37,181 nt of DNA from Rhizobium lentis (GTDB lineage: Bacteria > Pseudomonadota > Alphaproteobacteria > Rhizobiales > Rhizobiaceae): positions 1 through 37,181 of the forward strand of contig NZ_JACHBD010000025.1 of NCBI RefSeq assembly GCF_014200175.1, written 5' to 3'. Position 1 is the stretch's first letter. Every line of letters starts with the position of its first letter. Below, piece by piece: positions 8,274-15,281 of this stretch. The position numbers and the translations under genes were made by a program. The notes under the pieces are model-generated. The model did not search any database and was not told where the DNA came from. It saw only the letters and a list, made by a program, of their open reading frames with translations.

Positions 8274-8984
8274 GTGTCCCATCCAATATCAATGCAGTTC
8301 CGTAACAAACTCCTTCAATCGCTCTCATCTGAAGATCTGGGGAGGCTTGACCCTCATCTCGAGCCTGTCGCCTTGAACGTTAAGGACGTTCTCGTGGAGC
8401 AGGAAAAGCCCATCGAGCATGTCTACTTCGTAGAAGACGGCATTGCGTCGGTGGTGACCGTATCGCCATCCGGTCGAACTCTTGAAGTCTCGAATGTCGG
8501 GCGGGAAGGCATGACTGGCATCGCTATCCTTTTCGACCTCGACCGAACGCCTTTGCGAACTTTTGTGCAGGTGAAAGGTTCGGCTTTTCGTATTCCGGTA
8601 CCAGCTTTGCTGGAGGCGGTAGAAGCCAGCCCATCGCTGCGAAAAAGGCTCCTGCGATACGCCCACACGGCCATGATCCAGACTGCCGACACGGCCCTGT
8701 CCCTCGGCCACTACACAGTCAATCAGCGCCTCGCGCGCTGGATATTGATGGGCCATGACCGCGCCGACGGTAACGACGTCCCGCTGACACACGAATTCCT
8801 CGCGCTGATGCTGGGGGTGAGGCGTTCTGGCGTTTCCGTAGCCATGGCAATCCTGGAGGGCGAAGGCATGATAAAAGCGATCAGGGCAAATGTCGTCGTG
8901 CGTGACCGCGCCAAGCTTATCGAGATGGCTGGCGGCAGTTACGGCCGGTCTGAAGCCGAATATGCCAGGGTGCTCGCGGCCTAA
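8274..8984 (+). CDS. Crp/Fnr-family transcriptional regulator (copy 2)
   Basis: A 236-aa paralogue of the regulator at 3130, with the same order: cyclic-nucleotide-like domain (IEHVYFVEDGIASVVTVSPS, GREGMTGIAILFDLDRTPLR) and C-terminal winged helix (LTHEFLALMLGVRRSGVSVA). A very good ribosome site, GGAGGAG at 8261-8267, fixes the start at GTG 8274; the in-frame start at 8244 is upstream of that site and is rejected. Ligand is unknown and no Fnr cysteines are present. Its helix-turn-helix core is nearly identical to copy 1, so the two may share or compete for targets. Confidence 0.88.
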   Translation: MSHPISMQFRNKLLQSLSSEDLGRLDPHLEPVALNVKDVLVEQEKPIEHVYFVEDGIASVVTVSPSGRTLEVSNVGREGMTGIAILFDLDRTPLRTFVQVKGSAFRIPVPALLEAVEASPSLRKRLLRYAHTAMIQTADTALSLGHYTVNQRLARWILMGHDRADGNDVPLTHEFLALMLGVRRSGVSVAMAILEGEGMIKAIRANVVVRDRAKLIEMAGGSYGRSEAEYARVLAA

Positions 8985-8988
8985 CCGG

Positions 8989-9237
8989 TTACTCAGTCAT
9001 GGAAATGGCTTCGCGGAACGGCAAGACCAAGACGATGTCGCCGGCTTCATTGCAAATTTCAATTGAGCGGCTAGAAACGTCCCGGCCGGCGCGGATTGCA
9101 TCGCTCATTTGTTCGCGGGCGTCCAAAATCGCCTCAGCGCGGGCGTCTTCCAGAGAGGCGAGTTCGGTCCCCTCGAGATCAGTAACAGCCCCGGAAGCCG
9201 AAATGACGTTGAAGAAGTAGCGGGTGACGGTGCTCAT
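8989..9237 (-). CDS. DUF6894 family protein
   Basis: An 82-aa protein starting MSTVTRYFFNVISASGAVTD and continuing with LEGTELASLEDARAEAI, REQMSDAIRAGRDV and a C-terminal VLVLPFREAI. This is the pattern of the small DUF6894 proteins abundant in Rhizobiales. Function is unknown. It ends 4 bases from the convergent Crp/Fnr stop. Confidence 0.8.
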   Translation of the reverse strand: MSTVTRYFFNVISASGAVTDLEGTELASLEDARAEAILDAREQMSDAIRAGRDVSSRSIEICNEAGDIVLVLPFREAISMTE

Positions 9238-9298
9238 CCAATTAAGTTAGGTCCCGTTGACAGGTTTTCACCGTCCCGAACCGTACGAAGTTGGGGTT

Positions 9299-9940
9299 TC
9301 ATTTCACCTCATAAACCGCCGCATTATCAGCAGCATCGCGCAGTCCCTTATATGACGGGTGGCGCAGCTTGCCGTCATGTGTCCAGGCTCGATATTCAAT
9401 CTCGGCAACCAGCTTCGGCTTGATCCAGATCAGGTTCTTGCGCCCACCGGAATATTTTACCGCCGGCTCGGTCGCCTTGATCTTGTCCATCGTCGCGCGA
9501 AGCTTCATCGCGTCGTCAGCCTTAAAGACCGTTCCGACCGATCCCACGTAACCAGATCCCCACCCTTCCGAGCAGCCAGCAGAAGCGCGCCTATGTTCCC
9601 GAACGCCGAGCTGGACCTCTGATAGCCGACGATCGCGAATCCGTCGCTCTGGATGCATTTGATTTTCAGCCAGTCGCCGCCGCGACCGCTGCGATAGGTG
9701 CTGTTCCGATCTTTGGCAATGATGCCCTCAAGTCCACGCTCGCAGGCGATGCGCAGGAGCGTGTCCCCGTCCGCCTCGATCTCCTCGGATAGCCGGATGG
9801 CTTTCTCCGCCGGCGGGCACCAACTCCTCGAGGAGCTGGCGCCGCGCGGTGAGTTCCGTTTCCATCAGATCATGACCATCGAAATAGAGGAGATCGAACG
9901 CCATCATGACCGCTTCCCGAGATGACCTATTCCCGCCGCG
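9299..9940 (-). pseudogene. ligD: DNA ligase D (LigD-type ATP-dependent ligase) remnant, frameshifted
   Basis: Read in three successive frames, the reverse strand gives a contiguous ligase: VMMAFDLLYFDGHDLMETEL, then IEADGDTLLRIACERGLEGI with IAKDRNSTYRSGRGGDWLKI, then VGSVGTVFKADDAMKLRATM and the OB-fold C-terminus EIEYRAWTHDGKLRHPSYKG. These are ligase motifs IIIa to V and the C-terminal domain of the non-homologous end-joining ligase. Frame breaks lie near 9815 and 9545, the second with a small loss of sequence. The adenylation lysine and everything before it are missing, cut at about 9940 where an IS21-like end begins. The gene cannot make an active ligase. Confidence 0.85.
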
Positions 9941-10030
9941 TGTCAATCGGCGTCCAAAATTCACCCCTTATCGGCATCCAATTTTTGGACGCCGATTACC
10001 CCGCCAAGGGGGTCAAAATTGCACGCCGGA
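9941..10030. mobile_element. IS21-family-like terminus (element end without transposase)
   Basis: Starting with TGTCAATCGGCG at the ligase break, this segment has repeated related motifs: AATCGGCGTCCAAAA at 9945-9959, its exact inverse at 9983-9997, a partial copy TCGGCATCCAATTTTT between, and GGGGGTCAAAATTGCACGCC at 10008-10027. Multiple short repeats beginning with TG are typical of IS21-family ends. No istA or istB follows, so only the end remains. Family assignment rests on pattern memory. Confidence 0.5.
9945..9997. repeat. 15-bp perfect inverted repeat
   Basis: Arms AATCGGCGTCCAAAA (9945-9959) and TTTTGGACGCCGATT (9983-9997) are perfect reverse complements separated by 23 bases. They are part of the IS21-like terminus and would form a strong hairpin. 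Confidence 0.8.
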
Positions 10031-10097
10031 ACACACTCAAGAGGGTATTACCCTATGGGAATGGCACTTTTCCGGAACTTGTTGTCGGGCATCGCCT

Positions 10098-10433
10098 GAC
10101 TTGCGCGATAAATCGCAATCGCGCCGTGATCTGGAGCGGTCACGCCACGCAGCATGGGCGATGTCGGCCTAGCAGGAGCGCCAATTCGAGCATCCTGCTT
10201 TCCTACGCCTCGTCAACGAACGACTATTCTCGAGGGAAAGAGGCATTGCATTGAAACGGGCCCTCGCCATCATCGCACAAGCCCAATTACCCTATCACGA
10301 GAAGGCGCTCGGTCAATTGGGTGTTGGTCCCCTTGAAAACATGATGGATGCCGTTCACGGCCGCAATGTGCGCTTAGCAGCATGCGGATGGAGGTTGAAC
10401 CGCCAGCTCTGCAAAGGCGTCTGTATGCGATAA
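10098..10433 (+). pseudogene. Hypothetical protein with GPLE motif, nonsense-disrupted
   Basis: One forward frame reads SRRDLERSRHAAWAMSA, a TAG at 10170-10172, then in the same frame FLRLVNERLFSRERGIALKR, ALAIIAQAQLPYHEKALGQL and GVGPLENMMDAVHGRN. Both sides of the stop look like one helical protein, and the GxGPLE motif recalls a family of uncharacterised proteins (possibly DUF6869-like). The segment after about 10370 is unlike protein. It lies just beyond the IS21-like end, so the 5' part is probably lost. Function unknown. Confidence 0.35.
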
Positions 10434-10601
10434 TACAGGAATCGCCGCGCAAGAACCGCTGATGAGAAACGCTGCACGAGTAAGCAAAATTCTGATGGAA
10501 AACAACGATATGTGTGCAATGCCGCGCCGCCCAAGCTCGTTGGGCTGGCTATCCGTTCGGCTGGTTATCTCTCGGAATTCAGCCACAATGCCTGCCGCGC
10601 T

Positions 10602-11405
10602 TCAATCGTGCGACCAGGAACCGCGATAGTTCGGCTTGCGACGTGCGATCCAGGCATCAAGCCCCTCTCGCAGATCAGCAGTCGAGGCCATACGGGCGAA
10701 TTGTTCTCCCTCGATCAGCAGCCCCTCGGCGATGCTCTGGTTGATACCGCGCGTCACCGCCGTCAGAATGCTCGCAGTTGCCAGCGATGAATGACGCAGG
10801 ATGCGCCGTGCGAGTTCATGCGCCGCCAGCATCAGATCGTCATGCGGGACCACTTGGTTGACAAGGCCGAGTTCCAGGGCGCGCTGCGGCGAGAACGTAT
10901 CACCCGTCAACAGCACTTCAAGAGCGCGCTTGCGTCCGGCCAGCCTCGGCAAACGCTGCGTTCCGCCAAAGGTCGGCGGCATTCCGAGATTGATCTCGGG
11001 TTTGGCAAACAGAGCGCGTTCGCTGGCAATGGCGAGCGGGACGGCCTCGGTGATCTCACAGCCCCCGCCAAAGGCAAGACCGTTGACGGCCGCAATGACG
11101 GGTTTGCGGAACGCTTCCAGTCTCGCTGTCAATCGCTGCCCGCGCATGACGAAATCGCGCATGGCAACATCGGCGCCGCGCGCCACGCTTTCGGAGAATT
11201 CGTGGATATCGCCGCCCGCCGAGAACGCTCGCTCGCCCGCGCCGGTCAGGATAAGCGCACGGATCGAGTCGTCAATTTCTATCGCATCGAGGATCGCGAG
11301 CAGACGGTCTATCAGGGCGTAGTTGAGCGCGTTGAGTTTTTCGGGACGGTTAAGAGTGAGGATGGTTACTCCATCGCGGCTCTCGATCAGAACAGTGTCG
11401 GCCAT
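10602..11405 (-). CDS. Enoyl-CoA hydratase/isomerase family protein
   Basis: A 267-aa crotonase-fold enzyme. Seen in order: VTILTLNRPEKLNALN, the CoA/oxyanion segment AFSAGGDIHEF, the second oxyanion-hole segment FGGGCEITEAV, and PEINLGMPPTFGGTQRLPRL, with the glutamates usually involved in hydration present. It ends with the typical EG(L)DAWIARRKPNYRG. It would act on an acyl-CoA in the cytoplasm; substrate length is not readable. The ATG at 11405 has AGGA seven bases upstream; the frame's upstream extension crosses the operator and TetR leader and is rejected. It is divergent from the TetR gene and is probably its target. Confidence 0.88.
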   Translation of the reverse strand: MADTVLIESRDGVTILTLNRPEKLNALNYALIDRLLAILDAIEIDDSIRALILTGAGERAFSAGGDIHEFSESVARGADVAMRDFVMRGQRLTARLEAFRKPVIAAVNGLAFGGGCEITEAVPLAIASERALFAKPEINLGMPPTFGGTQRLPRLAGRKRALEVLLTGDTFSPQRALELGLVNQVVPHDDLMLAAHELARRILRHSSLATASILTAVTRGINQSIAEGLLIEGEQFARMASTADLREGLDAWIARRKPNYRGSWSHD

Positions 11406-11460
11406 TCGGTTTCCTATCCGCCATGCTGCGCCTGGAGAGTATGTCGTCGGTCGACGCTTG

Positions 11461-11484
11461 TGTATATTCACTAGTCGGTATACA
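11461..11484. promoter_or_regulatory. TetR-type operator between crotonase and TetR genes
   Basis: A 24-bp dyad: outer arms TGTATA (11461-11466) and TATACA (11479-11484) around a central ACTAGT palindrome. It lies 7 bases before the TetR start and 56 bases before the divergent crotonase start, so a bound dimer could repress both. Symmetry and placement are typical of TetR-family autoregulation; binding is inferred. Confidence 0.65.
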
Positions 11485-11491
11485 TAGCTGC

Positions 11492-12076
11492 ATGACCTCA
11501 CATACGATCCCGACACGCGAACGCATTATCTCGGCGGCAGCTAAGCTATTCTACAACGAGGGGATCAGAAGCGTCAGCGTCGATGCGGTGGCCGAAAAGG
11601 CCGGCGTCACAAAGCGCACCCTCTACTATCATTTCGCGAGTAAGGACGACCTCATAGGGGCTTATCTCGAAGCGCGCGACCAGCCCAATCTCGCCCTGTT
11701 CCAACGCTGGTTCGCGGAAACCGAGGGTAATCCGGCGGACAAGGTGCAAGGCATCTTTCGCAATCTCGCCTCATCGGCCCGTCATTCGAAATGGAAGGGC
11801 TGCGGCTTTCTGCGTACCGCGGCGGAACTCGCCAACATGCCCGGCCATCCGGCGATGAAAATCGGGACTGCCCACAAGAAGAAAGTCGAGGACTGGCTGC
11901 GGGTCATGTTCGAGGCGGCAGGAATCGGGACGGGAGCGCCACAACTCGCCCGACAGATCGTCCTCTTGCTGGATGGCTCGTTCGCCCTCGTTCTGTTGCA
12001 TCGCGACCCGGCATACATCGAAGCCGCCGGTGACGCGGCCCGTTCGCTGATCCGTACCGCGAGTGCAGAGAAGTAG
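11492..12076 (+). CDS. TetR/AcrR-family transcriptional regulator
   Basis: A 194-aa regulator with the N-terminal helix-turn-helix RERIISAAAKLFYNEGIRSV and VAEKAGVTKRTLYYHFASKD, followed by an all-helical ligand domain with CGFLRTAAEL. The ATG at 11492 gives the usual short arm before the first helix; the upstream in-frame ATG at 11423 would read through the operator. It should repress the divergent crotonase gene and itself until an effector binds; an acyl-CoA is a plausible effector but unproven. Confidence 0.88.
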   Translation: MTSHTIPTRERIISAAAKLFYNEGIRSVSVDAVAEKAGVTKRTLYYHFASKDDLIGAYLEARDQPNLALFQRWFAETEGNPADKVQGIFRNLASSARHSKWKGCGFLRTAAELANMPGHPAMKIGTAHKKKVEDWLRVMFEAAGIGTGAPQLARQIVLLLDGSFALVLLHRDPAYIEAAGDAARSLIRTASAEK

Positions 12077-12266
12077 TGGGATTTTCTACGCTCCCTTCGG
12101 GGGCGAAAACCGGCATCGCAGGATCGAATGAGGACGGCGCGCCACTTCTCGAGGCGTTCATCCTCGTCCCAATCGAGATCAAATAGGCGATCGCCTGCTC
12201 GGAGGCGTGGGCTATCAGTCGCTGGACTGCGGATCGACCGGGAGCCGGAGTTGGTCGGTAGACCGT

Positions 12267-13062
12267 TCAGCCGATGTGGATTGCCAGCAGATCGGCATAG
12301 ACTGTCTCATTGCTTGCGAGCACAGGATGCCGCTGCAGCAAGGCTTCGCCCTCAGCTGGAAAAGGCAGATAAGTCCCACCGGCCTCCTTGACGAGGCAGT
12401 AGCCGGCCATGCAGTCCCAGGCGCGCATGTGAGGCTCGTAATAGCCAACAAGCCGGCCTGCCGCCACATAGGCGAGCATCAGGGCGCCGGAGCCATTGCG
12501 GATGAAACTCCCACCTTTCCCGAGCAGGGCAGAGACAATCGCACCTACCCGCTCCGGGATAACATAGGAGTTGCAGCCGATGCCGGTAATCGCATTCTGC
12601 AACGTCCTCGACGGGTCGAGGCTGAGATTTTTGCCGTTCAGGCTCGCACCCATTCCGGCTGCCGCTGCATAAAGTTCATCATCGCACGGAACGTGGATCA
12701 CCCGATCACTGGTACACCATGGTGAAGAACGGCAATCGATACACACCACGTCCCCATGCCATTGACGAACGGCGCCGTTCCGTCGATCGGATCAACCACC
12801 CACGTCAGTCCCGACTGCCCTTGCTGATACCCGTACTCCTCACCGAGAAATCCGTCAGCCGGAAAAGTTTCCGCCACGTTCTGTCGCAGGAACATCTCGA
12901 CGTCGCGGTCGGCGATAGACACCACATCCTGCAAATCCCGCTTCGTCTCGATCACCAGCGTGTCGCGGCCTTTAAAATAATCGAGCGCATGGCGCCCGCC
13001 TTCTGCGCGATGGCCTTGGCGAAGGCGAAGCGTGTATCAAGTTCCGTCTCTTGCGACATCAT
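12267..13062 (-). pseudogene. Inositol monophosphatase family protein, two frameshifts
   Basis: The reverse strand encodes a full-length inositol-phosphatase-like protein across three frames. It starts MMSQETELDTRFAFAKAIAQ, shifts near 12995 to HALDYFKGRDTLVIETKRDL, carries the metal-site motifs FLGEEYGYQQ and WVVDPIDGTAPFVNG, then shifts near 12700 into VIHVPCDDELYAAAAG and the final metal motif AWDCMAGYCLVKEAGG. Each break is explained by a single missing or extra base. All catalytic motifs are otherwise present (EE, DPIDGT, WD). Intact relatives dephosphorylate myo-inositol phosphates or histidinol phosphate. Either this is a recent pseudogene or the sequence carries two indel errors. Confidence 0.8.
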
Positions 13063-13371
13063 TCTGGTACTCCGTGTAATGGTTCTTGTCGTCGGCATTT
13101 CAAAAAGTCGGCGGCGCAGTCGAAGACGAACGAAAGCCCGTGCCGACTCTGTCCTCAGGCATTCATCCGCAAGTCACCGGCTCTGTTCATCTCGCATTGC
13201 TGCTCATGGTGATCGAGACGGTACCCCACTGGTCGTCGAGCGCCTCTCCTCTCGTGCGGCAGACTTTGGCCGCACGACGTAGCAGCCAAAGATCATTAAT
13301 TCAGTACTCTAGAAGGCACGCGTATAGTCCGCTTGGGACCACAGTGTCCGTGCCTTGAAGGGTAGAGGGCA
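13063..13371. other. Intergenic stretch without a gene
   Basis: No supported gene. A 90-aa forward frame here is an artefact without family features or a ribosome site. Confidence 0.35.
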
Positions 13372-13530
13372 ATGAACTGGAACACATCATCGACATTCAC
13401 GCCCGTCGCGCTCGCTCTGGGCGGTCAGCCAGCCCGTAAGGCGCGCATGCTCGGCGACGCAGCGTATATCCTGATCAAGGACTGGCCTTCCGCTGCCGGC
13501 GAGGAATACGTTAGTGCAGTGAAGGCCTGA
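13372..13530 (+). pseudogene. DUF982-like protein, truncated by a probable frameshift
   Basis: A 52-codon frame starts at ATG 13372 with GAGGG five bases upstream: PVALALGGQPARKARMLGDA then YILIKDWPSAAGEEYVSAVK and a stop. It matches the first two thirds of DUF982. Just past the stop another frame continues in the expected way (CDAIECLAERRRSMTP), with the family's conserved cysteine, so one lost base near 13528 explains the truncation. Even rejoined it would be short. Confidence 0.5.
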
Positions 13531-13830
13531 TGCGATCGAGTGCCTGGCGGAGAGGCGACGATCTATGACCCCCTAACTGCGACTGCGCATACCTAACGCC
13601 TTGAAAGTATCAGAACCAACGACCCTGTATTTCAAGATTCCGTGGTTGGAAGATCCGCAGTCGGGCTAATAACTTAGCCTGGTTGGGATGACTTTCTTGG
13701 GGCCGTAAGCAGACCGGCAGATTTTGGGCCGTGAAACCTGGTTTTGGATTTTTGATTAATGCGGAGACTGTTCCAGCATCTTTAGGTACGACTCTTGAAA
13801 TTTCCTCGAGTTCTGCGGGCAAAAATTGGA
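13531..13830. other. Short gap without a supported gene
   Basis: About 300 bases downstream of the aldehyde dehydrogenase and the DUF982 fragment. Only an unsupported 70-aa reverse frame is present. No clear terminator hairpin was found. Confidence 0.3.
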
Positions 13831-15264
13831 CTATGTCGCTTCGGTTACTAGCTTTGTATTGAAGTAACTTTCCATCGCTTCGGTACCGCCTTCCGAACCG
13901 TGGCCGGAATCCTTTATGCCGCCGAAGGGTAGCTCTGGCAGCGCCAGTCCATGATGATTGATTGACAGCATCCCGGCTTCAATATCGCGGGCAAGGTCGG
14001 CGCTCGTCTTCGCGGAAGTCGTGTAAGCATAAGCCGCCAGCCCGTATGGCAGGCGGTTGGCTTCCGCAATGGCCGAACCGTAATCAGAAAATGCACTGAC
14101 GATCGCCATCGGACCGAAGGGTTCTTCGTTCAGCACGCGCGCATCTTCTGGAACGTCGGTCAGAACTGTTGGCTGGAAGAAGTTGCCGAGATTGCCGATC
14201 CGTTTGCCGCCGGTTGCGATCTTCGCGCCGCGCATGACGGCATCGGCCGTCAGCGCTTCCATGGCTTCGACTCTTCGCGCGTTGGCCAGCGGTCCCATTG
14301 TCGTGCCGTCGCTCAATCCATCGCCAACAGCGACTAACTCAGCCGCCTTGACGAAACGGTCGAGGAATTTTTCAAAGACGCGTTCCTGGATGAGGAACCG
14401 CGTCGGAGCCACGCAGACCTGGCCGGCATTTCGAAATTTCGCACCAGCCAGCAGTCTAACCGCCAGATCGATATCGGCGTCATCGAAAACGAGCGCCGGC
14501 GCGTGGCCTCCCAGTTCCATCGTGACGCGTTTCATGTGAGCGCCGGCCAGCGAAGCCAGTTGCTTTCCAACGGCGGTCGATCCCGTGAAGGAAATTTTCC
14601 GGATAACCGGGTGCGGAATAAGATAATTCGAAATATCGGCTGGAATTCCAAAAACGAGATTGAGCACGCCCGCCGGCAGGCCTGCGTCTGCAAAGGTGCG
14701 AACCAGCTCGGCGCAGCTTGCCGGCGTCTCCTCCGGCCCCTTCACAATAATCGAGCAGCCGGCGGCAAGGGCCGCAGAAACCTTCCGCACCGCCTGATTC
14801 AACGGAAAATTCCAGGGACTGAAGGCCGCCACCGGACCGACAGGCTCCTTGACAACCACTTGCCTGATATTGGTCGCTCTCGGTGGAACCAGACGCCCGT
14901 AGGCCCGGCGAGCCTCTTCGGCAAACCAGTCAATCGTATCGGCAGCCCCCGCCGTTTCCGCTCTGGATTCAGCGAGCGGTTTGCCCTGCTCCAACGTCAT
15001 GATCCGCGCGATCGCCTGAGAGCGGTCGCGCAGGATCTCGGCGGCTCGACGCATAAGCTTTGCTCGCTCGAACGCACTTACGCGCCGCCATTGTTCAAAG
15101 CCGGCGGCAGCGGCCGCAAGCGCTTCGTCGAGATCGCTCTTGCTGGCATTCGAAACGCGGCCGATGACCTCGCCCGAAGCCGGATTGACTATACCGAGAT
15201 GGTCGTTTGAGCCGTCCCGCCACAAGCCATTGATGTAAAGTTGGGTATCCGGATATCCTGACAT
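13831..15264 (-). CDS. gabD: NAD(P)-dependent aldehyde dehydrogenase, succinate-semialdehyde type
   Basis: A 477-aa aldehyde dehydrogenase. Visible residues: N152 in FSPWNFPLNQ, K175 in IIVKGPEETPAS, general base E250 in MELGGHAPALVFDDADID, and nucleophile C284 in GQVCVAPTRF. ELGGHAP and the LPELPFGGIKDSGHG ending are typical of the succinate-semialdehyde dehydrogenase branch, which oxidises succinate semialdehyde to succinate. GGAG precedes the ATG at 15264. It begins 17 bases after the gamma-glutamyltransferase-like gene and is last in the five-gene leftward operon, where it would oxidise the semialdehyde made by the aminotransferase. Related omega-semialdehydes are possible substrates. Confidence 0.85.
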   Translation of the reverse strand: MSGYPDTQLYINGLWRDGSNDHLGIVNPASGEVIGRVSNASKSDLDEALAAAAAGFEQWRRVSAFERAKLMRRAAEILRDRSQAIARIMTLEQGKPLAESRAETAGAADTIDWFAEEARRAYGRLVPPRATNIRQVVVKEPVGPVAAFSPWNFPLNQAVRKVSAALAAGCSIIVKGPEETPASCAELVRTFADAGLPAGVLNLVFGIPADISNYLIPHPVIRKISFTGSTAVGKQLASLAGAHMKRVTMELGGHAPALVFDDADIDLAVRLLAGAKFRNAGQVCVAPTRFLIQERVFEKFLDRFVKAAELVAVGDGLSDGTTMGPLANARRVEAMEALTADAVMRGAKIATGGKRIGNLGNFFQPTVLTDVPEDARVLNEEPFGPMAIVSAFSDYGSAIAEANRLPYGLAAYAYTTSAKTSADLARDIEAGMLSINHHGLALPELPFGGIKDSGHGSEGGTEAMESYFNTKLVTEAT

Positions 15265-15281
15265 GTCGCTCTCCATTGCCG

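Noticed and set aside
12090..12115. Possible terminator after TetR (GCTCCC / GGGGGC)
   Set aside because: The stem has a mismatch and no T-run follows.
13610..13822. 70-aa reverse frame
   Set aside because: No ribosome site, no known family, and composition like non-coding DNA.
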